From contig JAODBQ010000389.1 in NCBI GenBank assembly GCA_025464045.1, positions 1-5,109 of the forward strand: a stretch of 5,109 bases of DNA, in the 5' to 3' direction. How positions within the stretch are numbered: the first letter of the stretch is position 1; every line of letters begins with the position of its first letter. The translations under genes were made by a program, and so were the position numbers. The stretch comes from Ilumatobacteraceae bacterium (lineage in GTDB: Bacteria > Actinomycetota > Acidimicrobiia > Acidimicrobiales > Ilumatobacteraceae). A model generated the notes under the pieces. The model was given only the letters and a program-made list of their open reading frames with translations, was not told where the DNA came from and did no database searches. Positions 1-5,109 of this stretch are shown piece after piece.

Positions 1-543
1 CGGCGCTTCGGCCGCTTCGGTGAGAACAGCATCATCTGCTTCCCGGCCGCGACGATCTTCAACGAGCGGTACATCCACATCGGATCCGGCACCATGCTCG
101 GCCCGCAGCTGACGCTCTCGGCGGGGATGGTGCCTGGGCAGGAGTGCATCTCCGACCCGGTCGTGCGCATCGGCGACCGCTGCTTGATCGGCCGTGGCAG
201 CTCGATCATCGGCCACCTCGGCATCGACATCGGCGACGACGTCTGGACGGGCCCGAACGTGTACATCACGGACCAGAACCACGGCTACGAGGACGTCACC
301 CGACCGATCTCGGTGCAGACGATGCCCGAACGCCCGGTGGTCATCGGCGCCGGCTCGTGGCTGGGCTTCGGCACGGTGGTGCTCCCCGGGGCACGCATCG
401 GCCGCCACGTCACCGTCGGCGCGAACTCGGTGGTCACCGGTGACCTGCCGGACTGCTGCGTCGCCGTCGGCGCCCCCGCCAAGGTGATCCTCACCCATGA
501 CGGCGCAGCGTGGCGCCCCAACCGTCAGCAACCCTCAACCTGA
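1..543 (+). CDS. Hexapeptide-repeat (left-handed beta-helix) acyltransferase, 5' end missing
   Basis: The frame is open from the first base to a TGA at 541-543, giving 180 visible residues; the start lies upstream of the window. Imperfect hexapeptide repeats of the [LIV]-G-x-x-x-x type run through it: IHIGSGTMLG near residues 25-34, then VRIGDRCLIG, IDIGDDVWTG, VVIGAGSWLG, ARIGRHVTVG and finally VAVGAPAKVI. The loop DQNHGYEDVTRPI projects from the coil, and its His (residue 94 of the visible part) is at the place of the catalytic His in maltose/galactoside O-acetyltransferase-like enzymes. Members of this family move an acetyl or other acyl group from acyl-CoA to a hydroxyl of a sugar or similar acceptor, usually in the cytoplasm and often for surface polysaccharide or glycolipid synthesis. 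The acceptor here is unknown. An internal ATG at 94 is unlikely to be the start because repeat-like sequence continues before it. The gene converges on the minus-strand pair at 676-1793, so it belongs to a different transcription unit. Confidence 0.9.
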   Translation, partial: RRFGRFGENSIICFPAATIFNERYIHIGSGTMLGPQLTLSAGMVPGQECISDPVVRIGDRCLIGRGSSIIGHLGIDIGDDVWTGPNVYITDQNHGYEDVTRPISVQTMPERPVVIGAGSWLGFGTVVLPGARIGRHVTVGANSVVTGDLPDCCVAVGAPAKVILTHDGAAWRPNRQQPST

Positions 544-552
544 AGTTGAAGG
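533..552 (+). other. Small bulged hairpin over the acyltransferase stop codon
   Basis: CCTCAAC (533-539) can pair with GTTGAAGG (545-552) with one bulged A, leaving a CTGAA loop that carries the TGA stop. It is short, has no U-run after it, and could be chance. It might add to transcript 3'-end formation together with the larger hairpin downstream. Confidence 0.25.
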
Positions 553-594
553 TTCGACAGCGCCGTCCGTCGATGCACCGAATACCCGCAACCC

Positions 595-633
595 GTCATG
601 ATCCGACCGAGCGTGGCTCGGTCAGGTCATGAC
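595..633. terminator. Long hairpin between convergent genes, probable bidirectional terminator
   Basis: Bases 595-612 pair with 616-633 around the 3-nt loop GTG. The inner 8 bp (GACCGAGC/GCTCGGTC) are perfect. The outer 9 positions (595-603 with 625-633) have a single T/G pair, and the two halves are separated by one C/A opposition (604/624). Read as RNA from either strand, each imperfection is either a G-U wobble or a single mismatch, so the stem is about equally stable in both directions. It lies 51 nt past the acyltransferase stop and 42 nt past the end of the minus-strand unit, as expected for a shared terminator. There is no clear U-tract on either side; actinobacterial terminators often lack one. 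The right arm overlaps a 10-bp palindrome, GGTCATGACC (625-634), so a protein-binding site is an alternative. Confidence 0.65.
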
Positions 634-675
634 CAGTAGCCGACTGTGAGCGCGGTCACCGTCGCCGAGGCGTTC

Positions 676-1254
676 CTAGGCCGTGGTGCCGAGCTCGCCG
701 GGAGGGACGCAGGCCTTGATGTTGTTGCCGGAGGTGAAGTCGGTGACGACGTTCGTGACCGGGCCACCGTCGACCGAGGTCTCCTCGTAGTTGGCGTTCT
801 CGAACGAGCGCAACTTCGCCGTGTACGCACGGCGGTCGCTGAGGATCACGCGGTAGTACTTCTCGAACGTCGCGATCAGCTCCTGGTCGCGGGTGGTCGG
901 CACCGGGACCGCGACCACATCCGTGAGCATCTTGTCGAGGATGTCGGTGGCGCGATCCACCACGTCGGCGTGTGCGATCATCTGCGCGTTGGTCGGGTGG
1001 GCGATGAAGCCCTGGTCGGTGTCGACGAGCTGCAGCCGCTGCACGGTCGCCGCCTGGCAGATGATCTGGGCCTCGCTGCGCCAGTGGTTGTCGTCGACGC
1101 GGTACACGCCCTTGCTCGGTGCCCACAGGAACGCATAGGCCCACATCGCCGCGATCAGCACGCAGACGACGATGATCAACCAACGCAGCCACGGGTGCTT
1201 GCGTGGTGCCGGCGCCTGGGCCAGGTACTCGGGCGGATCGACGACGATGCTCAC
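676..1254 (-). CDS. Small single-pass membrane protein with extracytoplasmic domain, function unknown
   Basis: This encodes 192 residues from a GTG at 1254 to a TAG at 676-678. I do not recognise the family. A short polar N-terminus with the basic stretch RKHPWLR (18-24) precedes one hydrophobic segment at about 23-44, so the positive-inside rule puts the N-terminus in the cytoplasm and residues from about 46 onward outside. The outer part looks mostly helical to about residue 150, then turns polar and Gly/Asn/Pro-rich. It contains two cysteines, C66 and C182, which could form a disulfide; the only other one, C31, is in the membrane segment. There is no lipobox or cleavable signal peptide. 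The GTG start is chosen because it overlaps the TGA of the upstream doxX-like gene (GTGA, 1251-1254) and has a good ribosome binding site 7 nt before it. A longer reading from an ATG at 1389 would lie inside the doxX-like gene and is unlikely. The tight coupling suggests it works with the DoxX-like protein; that is inference. Confidence 0.85.
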   Translation of the reverse strand: MSIVVDPPEYLAQAPAPRKHPWLRWLIIVVCVLIAAMWAYAFLWAPSKGVYRVDDNHWRSEAQIICQAATVQRLQLVDTDQGFIAHPTNAQMIAHADVVDRATDILDKMLTDVVAVPVPTTRDQELIATFEKYYRVILSDRRAYTAKLRSFENANYEETSVDGGPVTNVVTDFTSGNNIKACVPPGELGTTA

Positions 1255-1793
1255 GTGTGCACCACCTTCTTCGGCGGTCGGTAGCTGACGCCGAGCTGGA
1301 GCAGCGCACCGCCGACACCGACCACGGCCGCCGTGATCGACCCCGCCCAGCCGGTGAACTCGCTGCCGAAGGCGTGGTCCAGCGACCACTCACCCGGTCC
1401 GACCGTCGCGATGCAGAACGCGGCGACGGCGATCGACGCGCAGTACTCCCACCCCTGGTTGGGCTTGAAGATGAAGAAGCCGACCTTCCAGTGGGCGACG
1501 ACGATCGCGACCACCATGATGCCGATCATCCCGGCCGCGGCGAGGGGTGTGAGCAGGCCCAGGGCCATCAGCACGCCGGCGCCGATCTCGGTGCCGGCAG
1601 CGATGCGCGCCTGCCACTGCGGCCAGCGCATCCCGATGCTCCCGAACCAGCCGGCGGTGCCGGCGAGACCACCACCGCCGAAGACCTTGTTGTACCCGTG
1701 GTACGCCAGGAACAAGCCGAAGACGACGCGCAGGACGAGCAACGCGAAGTTGAACTGATCCACGGCGCACGAGGCTACCGGTGGGTCGGTCAT
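1251..1793 (-). CDS. DoxX family integral membrane protein
   Basis: This encodes 180 residues from an ATG at 1793 to a TGA at 1251-1253. The DoxX pattern is clear: a first helix (about 16-34) with LRVVFGLFLAYHGYNK, a Gly-rich loop followed by TAGWFGSIGM (46-55), a second helix after RIAAGTEIG (63-71), a third at about 84-102, then the NQGWEY motif (112-117) opening a fourth helix and closing with GPGEWSLD (132-139). A fifth hydrophobic stretch at about 150-169 goes beyond the four helices usual for the family and ends in a basic RPPKK tail. DoxX-like proteins are poorly defined: in mycobacteria DoxX bridges superoxide dismutase and a thiosulfate sulfurtransferase at the membrane, and other relatives are quinone-linked subunits. 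No partner of those kinds is seen here. The start is uncertain. A GTG at 1763 (VDQFNFALL, 170 residues) sits at the more typical family N-terminus, and neither start has a convincing Shine-Dalgarno site. The stop overlaps the next gene's GTG. Confidence 0.9.
   Translation of the reverse strand: MTDPPVASCAVDQFNFALLVLRVVFGLFLAYHGYNKVFGGGGLAGTAGWFGSIGMRWPQWQARIAAGTEIGAGVLMALGLLTPLAAAGMIGIMVVAIVVAHWKVGFFIFKPNQGWEYCASIAVAAFCIATVGPGEWSLDHAFGSEFTGWAGSITAAVVGVGGALLQLGVSYRPPKKVVHT
1262..1269 (-). promoter_or_regulatory. Ribosome binding site of the small membrane protein gene
   Basis: On the minus strand GAAGGTGG lies 7 nt before the GTG at 1254, inside the last codons of the doxX-like gene. It is the best Shine-Dalgarno match before any start in this window, and it decides the GTG start over the ATG at 1389. 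Confidence 0.6.
1772..1777 (-). promoter_or_regulatory. Possible -10 element for the DoxX unit
   Basis: On the minus strand TAGCCT fits the actinobacterial TANNNT consensus and ends 9 nt before the alternative GTG start at 1763, which would give an almost leaderless mRNA. No -35 match lies 16-19 nt further upstream. If this promoter is real, the GTG rather than the ATG at 1793 is the true start. The match is weak and could be chance. Confidence 0.2.
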
Positions 1794-1827
1794 CGAGGGA
1801 AACCACACGCAGGCAGTTCCGGGGCCC

Positions 1828-3687
1828 GTGGTAGAAACGGCCGTCGTGGGGGAGCGCGGCACGATCATTCCGGACGCAGGCGGCAGCCTGACGAAGGCGT
1901 TCCGGCTGTTGCGCGCGCTGCTGCGCCGGCACAAGCGGCTGTTCTTCACCGCGGTCGGCGGTGCCGCGGTGTACGCCGCGTGCACGGTCTTCTCGTCCGT
2001 CGTCGTCGGGATGATCACCGACAAGCTGATCGTCCCCCGCTTCGAAGGCCCTCAGCACCGCGTCGAGATCGGCAGCGTCGTGGCTGTGCTCGGGTTGCTG
2101 ATCGCCGTCGGGCTGCTGCGCGCCGCGGGGATCGTCGTGCGCCGGGTGTGGGCAGGACGGACGAACTGGCGGGTCACCGAGTCGGTCACCGCCGAGGTCA
2201 TCGAGCGGATGATCGTGCAGCCCGCGCCCTGGCACCGGCGTCAGAGCACGGGCGACCTGATCACCCGCGCCGGCGTGGACGCCGAGGCCGCCACAGCCGT
2301 GCTCGGGCCGCTGCCCTACGCGACGAGCGTCGCCCTGATGATCGTGCTCTCCTCGGTCTGGCTGCTGATCACGGACTGGGTGCTCGGCCTCGCCGCGGTC
2401 GCGATCTTCCCGATCCTGATCGTGCTCAACCTGATCTACCAGAAGCGCGTCGACCGCTTCTTCGACACCGCGCAGGACGAGCTCGGTCGGCTCAGCTCGG
2501 CCGTGCACGAGAGCTTCGAGGGCGTCGCCGTCGTCAAGTCGTTCGGTGCCGAGTCGCGCGAGACCGAGCGGCTGGCGGTGATCGCCGGGCGGGTGCGTGA
2601 GGCCCGCCTCGGCGCGGTGCGCATCCGCAGCACGTTCGAGGCGCTGCTCGACGGCGTGCCAAACCTCGCCAACGTGGCGCTGTTGCTGGGCGGTGCCTAC
2701 CGGGTGCGCAGTGGGCAGATGACCGTCGGCGAGCTGACCAGCTTCATCTTCCTGTTCACCTTGCTCGTGTTCCCGCTGCGGTTGATCGGCTTCGCCCTCT
2801 CCGAGCTGCCGCATTCGCTCGCCGGGTGGAACCGGATCCGCGAGCTGCTCGGCCAGACGATCGAACCGGACCCCGCGGCAACGCTCCGGCGCGGTGCCGG
2901 CAACGACGTCCGGCTCGACGACGTGCACTACGGCTACGACCCCGCCCGCCCCGTGCTGCGCGGCGTGACCGCGGACGTGCAGGGCGGCCGGACGGTGGCC
3001 GTCGTCGGTGCGACCGGCTCGGGCAAGACGACGCTGCTGCAGCTCATGGCCGGCATGATCGCGGCCGACTCGGGCACCGTCACGGTTCCGCGCCGCGGCT
3101 GCCTGTTGGTGTTCCAGGAGCCGTTCCTGCTCGCCGGCACGGCCCGCGAGAACATCACGATGGGTGCGTCGCTGGACGAGGTGACGATCGCCGATGCGCT
3201 GAGGGTGGCCGAGGCCACGTTCCTCGCGGAGCTGCCCAACGGGCTCGACACCGAGGTCGGTGAACGCGGCGTCGGTCTCTCCGGCGGTCAGCGCCAGCGC
3301 CTCGCGCTGGCGCGGGCGCTCGTGCGCCATCCGCCCGTGCTGCTGCTCGACGACACCACATCGGCACTCGACCCGGGCACCGAGGCCAGGGTCCTCGCCA
3401 ACCTCCGCGCGTCCCTGACGGACACGACGGTCGTGGCCGTGGCCTCACGGCCGTCGACCATCGCGCTCGCCGACGAGGTGCTCTACCTCGACGGCGGCGT
3501 CGTGGTCGCGCACGCCGCGCACGACGAGCTGATGGCCGCGGTGCCCGGCTACCGCGCGCTGATCGAGGCCTTCGAGCACGACCGCGAATCGATCGAGATC
3601 GACATCGAGATCGACGGACCGTCCGACAACGACCCCGACGGCGGCGACGCCTCCGACCCGCGCGACGCGACGGCTGGTGTGCCGTGA
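1828..3687 (+). CDS. ABC exporter half-transporter (fused membrane and ATPase domains), degenerate ATP-site subunit
   Basis: This encodes 619 residues from a GTG at 1828 to a TGA at 3685-3687. The membrane domain has six hydrophobic segments at about 38-60, 81-103, 164-182, 185-204, 277-291 and 303-325. The ATPase domain starts near residue 355: Walker A GATGSGKT at 394-401 (K400), Q-loop Gln 430 in FQEPFLLAGT, the exporter X-loop TEVGERG just before the signature LSGGQ at 484-488, Walker B VLLLDD with D508, and the D-loop SALD. Two key residues are changed: the catalytic Glu after Walker B is Asp509, and the H-loop His is Ser540 (VASRPSTIALAD). This combination marks the non-hydrolysing site of heterodimeric type IV exporters, so it should pair with the next gene's product. 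The last 33 or so residues form an acidic Asp/Gly/Pro-rich tail beyond the usual domain end. The start is not certain: a GTG at 1846 is also in frame, and neither has a good Shine-Dalgarno site. The transported substrate is unknown. Confidence 0.93.
   Translation: MVETAVVGERGTIIPDAGGSLTKAFRLLRALLRRHKRLFFTAVGGAAVYAACTVFSSVVVGMITDKLIVPRFEGPQHRVEIGSVVAVLGLLIAVGLLRAAGIVVRRVWAGRTNWRVTESVTAEVIERMIVQPAPWHRRQSTGDLITRAGVDAEAATAVLGPLPYATSVALMIVLSSVWLLITDWVLGLAAVAIFPILIVLNLIYQKRVDRFFDTAQDELGRLSSAVHESFEGVAVVKSFGAESRETERLAVIAGRVREARLGAVRIRSTFEALLDGVPNLANVALLLGGAYRVRSGQMTVGELTSFIFLFTLLVFPLRLIGFALSELPHSLAGWNRIRELLGQTIEPDPAATLRRGAGNDVRLDDVHYGYDPARPVLRGVTADVQGGRTVAVVGATGSGKTTLLQLMAGMIAADSGTVTVPRRGCLLVFQEPFLLAGTARENITMGASLDEVTIADALRVAEATFLAELPNGLDTEVGERGVGLSGGQRQRLALARALVRHPPVLLLDDTTSALDPGTEARVLANLRASLTDTTVVAVASRPSTIALADEVLYLDGGVVVAHAAHDELMAAVPGYRALIEAFEHDRESIEIDIEIDGPSDNDPDGGDASDPRDATAGVP
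3592..3615 (+). repeat. Tandem 12-bp repeat in the ABC subunit's C-terminal tail
   Basis: ATCGAGATCGAC occurs twice back to back (3592-3603 and 3604-3615) and encodes IEID-IEID (residues 589-596) at the start of the acidic tail. The copies are identical and in frame, so an in-frame duplication or replication slippage is likely. The GATCGA core is also present just before the repeat. Confidence 0.85.
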
Positions 3688-5109
3688 CCGAGCCGATCAG
3701 CCGTTGGACGGCGGTCCACACCATCGGCCGCGGCGTCGAGGAGGCGCCCGCGCTGCGTTCCGGGTTCGGGGTCACGTTCGCCCTGGCGATCGTCGGTGCC
3801 GGGGGACGAGTGGTGATCCCGATCCTCGTGCAGCAGGCGATCGACCGCGGGTTCCAGCCGGACCGGATCCGCGTCGGGGTCGTCGCGCTGCTCGCCGCGA
3901 TCGGTGCGTGCGTGATCGTGCTCGCGACGTTCTGCCAACGCCAGGCGGTCGCCCGTCTCGGCCGGCGCACCGAGGAGGCGCTGTACACCCTGCGCGTCCG
4001 CCTGTTCGAGCACATCCACCGGTTGAGCATCGCCGATCACAACGAGGAGCGGAAGGGCGCGCTCGTGGCCCGCGTCACGAGCGACGTCGAGACGCTCGCG
4101 CAGTTCTTCCAGTGGGGTGCGCTGGCGTGGTTGCTCGACGGGACGCTGATGTTCACCGTCGCCGGGGTGATGCTCGCCTACGACTGGCTGCTCGCGCTCG
4201 TCGCGTTCGTGGTCGCCGCGCCGCTCGGCCTCGTGCTCGGCAAGATGCAGCCGCGCCTGTCACGCGCCTACGACGACGCTCGGGGCCACAACGCCGAGGT
4301 GCTCACGAAGATCAGCGAGGTCGTGTCCGGCGCCGAGACGTTGCGCGTCTACGACGCCGGGCCTCACTACGCGGACGTCGCCGAGGAGGCCAGCCACCGC
4401 CGCTCCAATTCGTTCATCCGCGCGGGCACGCTCGGTGCGTTCCTGTTCCCGTCCGGCGAGGTGTTCAGCGTCCTGACCGTATCGGCCGTGGTGATCGTCG
4501 GCCTGCTGCGCGGGCCGGCTTCGGGGCTCACCTCCGGAGCGCTCGTCGGGTTCGTGCTGCTCACCTACAAGTTCCTCGAGCCGATCGCCGAGTTCACCGA
4601 GGTGCTCGACCAGACGCAGACGGCCGTGGCCGGCCTGCGCCGCGTGATCGGCGTGCTCGAGATCCCGATCGGGCCGCCGGAGCCGAGCCATCCGGTCGCA
4701 CTGCCCGCCGGCGCGTTGGCGCTGACGATCGACCACGTGCACTTCACGTACCGCAGTCGCGACGGCGATCCCGACGAACCGCCCGTGCTGCACGACGTCA
4801 CCGTGCACATCCCGGCCGGACAGCAGGTGGCCGTGATCGGCGAGACCGGCTCGGGCAAGACCACGCTCGGTCGTCTCGTCGCCAGGCTCGCCGATCCCAC
4901 CTCGGGAGCCGTCCTGCTCGGCGGCACGTCGCTCACCCACGTGGCGAACGCGGAACTGCGCAACCGGCTCGTCGTCGTGCCCCAGGAGCCGTTCCTGTTC
5001 GAGGGCACGATCGCCGCGAACCTCGGCTTCGCCAAGCCGAAGCTGTCCTATGGCGATCTCGAGCGGGCGATCACCGACCTCGACCTCGACGATTGGTTGG
5101 AGACGATGA
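3684..5109 (+). CDS. ABC exporter half-transporter, probable heterodimer partner, 3' end missing
   Basis: The frame is open from a GTG at 3684 to the right edge, giving 475 visible residues. Membrane segments lie at about 28-50, 62-83, 144-167, 169-188, 250-276 and 286-306, the fused exporter layout. The ATPase domain begins near residue 347 with LTIDHVHFTY, whose Tyr is the likely A-loop aromatic. A stretch rich in Asp and Pro (RSRDGDPDEPP) lengthens the loop before the next strand. Walker A is GETGSGKT at 386-393 (K392) and the Q-loop is Gln 434 in PQEPFLFEGT. The window ends before the signature, Walker B and H-loop, so catalytic competence cannot be read. From the degenerate first subunit I expect a normal Glu and His here, possibly with an altered signature. 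The GTG overlaps the upstream TGA as GTGA (3684-3687), and only a weak GGTG-type ribosome site precedes it. Translational coupling would favour equal amounts of the two subunits. Confidence 0.93.
   Translation, partial: MTEPISRWTAVHTIGRGVEEAPALRSGFGVTFALAIVGAGGRVVIPILVQQAIDRGFQPDRIRVGVVALLAAIGACVIVLATFCQRQAVARLGRRTEEALYTLRVRLFEHIHRLSIADHNEERKGALVARVTSDVETLAQFFQWGALAWLLDGTLMFTVAGVMLAYDWLLALVAFVVAAPLGLVLGKMQPRLSRAYDDARGHNAEVLTKISEVVSGAETLRVYDAGPHYADVAEEASHRRSNSFIRAGTLGAFLFPSGEVFSVLTVSAVVIVGLLRGPASGLTSGALVGFVLLTYKFLEPIAEFTEVLDQTQTAVAGLRRVIGVLEIPIGPPEPSHPVALPAGALALTIDHVHFTYRSRDGDPDEPPVLHDVTVHIPAGQQVAVIGETGSGKTTLGRLVARLADPTSGAVLLGGTSLTHVANAELRNRLVVVPQEPFLFEGTIAANLGFAKPKLSYGDLERAITDLDLDDWLETM

Noticed and set aside
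94..96. ATG at 94 as the start of the acyltransferase
   Set aside because: Repeat-like acyltransferase sequence continues in frame upstream to the first base of the window, so the gene is cut by the edge rather than starting here.
646..1393. Open frames overlapping the small membrane protein gene (plus 646-1284, minus 656-1393)
   Set aside because: They lack a hydrophobic anchor or known motif. The frame ending at 676 has a clear membrane segment, a ribosome site and a coupled start.
1794..2024. N-terminal extension of the DoxX-like protein from an ATG at 2024
   Set aside because: It would overlap the start of the divergent ABC gene by almost 200 bp, and the added residues do not resemble the DoxX N-terminus.
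1203..2600. A 465-residue open frame on the plus strand
   Set aside because: It crosses the two minus-strand genes and the first part of the ABC gene out of frame and is Arg/Ala/Gly-rich without motifs. The ABC and DoxX motifs in the overlapping frames are unmistakable.
1390..3330. A 646-residue open frame on the minus strand
   Set aside because: It runs antisense to the ABC gene and overlaps the doxX-like gene in another frame. Its product is a low-complexity mix of Arg, Asp, Glu, Gln, His and Gly with no recognisable domain, as expected from the complement of high-GC coding sequence.
3155..4940. Long minus-strand frames opposite the ABC genes (3155-4030, 3549-4040, 4260-4940)
   Set aside because: All are antisense shadows of the two transporter genes with biased, motif-free composition. 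The second transporter's frame stays open across the whole stretch to the window edge.
1..5109. tRNA/rRNA genes, CRISPR arrays, insertion sequences, attachment sites, riboswitches
   Set aside because: I looked for cloverleaf-like segments, regularly spaced repeats, terminal inverted repeats and transposase or integrase motifs and saw none. The only sizable non-coding stretches are 544-675 and the short divergent gap near 1794-1827.

Overview
This is a 5.1 kb window of high-GC, densely packed bacterial chromosome. The G/C-rich third codon positions, GTG starts, GTGA stop/start overlaps and weak Shine-Dalgarno sites suggest an actinobacterium. An acidimicrobial (Ilumatobacter-like) source is a low-confidence guess from the flavour of the proteins. 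I see no RNA genes, insertion sequences, CRISPR arrays, phage genes or other signs of recent transfer.

Left part (1-675): the 3' part of a left-handed beta-helix (hexapeptide-repeat) acyltransferase on the + strand, running in from outside the window. It is followed by a 132 bp convergent intergenic space. In the middle of that space is a long, almost perfect hairpin (595-633), the best candidate for a bidirectional terminator.

Middle part (676-1793): a two-gene minus-strand unit. The upstream gene encodes a DoxX-family multi-pass membrane protein. Its stop overlaps, as GTGA, the GTG start of a small protein with one membrane anchor and a predicted extracytoplasmic domain, which I cannot name. 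The 4-nt overlap and a good ribosome binding site inside the doxX-like gene point to coupled translation.

Right part (1828-5109): a + strand unit of two ABC exporter half-transporters, also joined by a GTGA overlap. The second runs off the right edge after its Q-loop. The first has a complete nucleotide-binding domain but lacks both the catalytic glutamate after Walker B (Asp instead) and the H-loop histidine (Ser instead), while keeping a canonical LSGGQ. That is the pattern of the degenerate subunit of heterodimeric type IV ABC exporters (TM287/288, BmrCD type). The second gene is therefore probably the catalytically competent partner. The substrate cannot be read from the sequence.

The DoxX unit and the ABC unit are divergent, with starts only 34-64 bp apart, so their promoters must overlap each other or the neighbouring gene. 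I find no clearly novel system. The points most worth a second look are the asymmetric ABC pair with its acidic, repeat-bearing C-terminal tail, the DoxX/anchored-protein pair, and the convergent hairpin.
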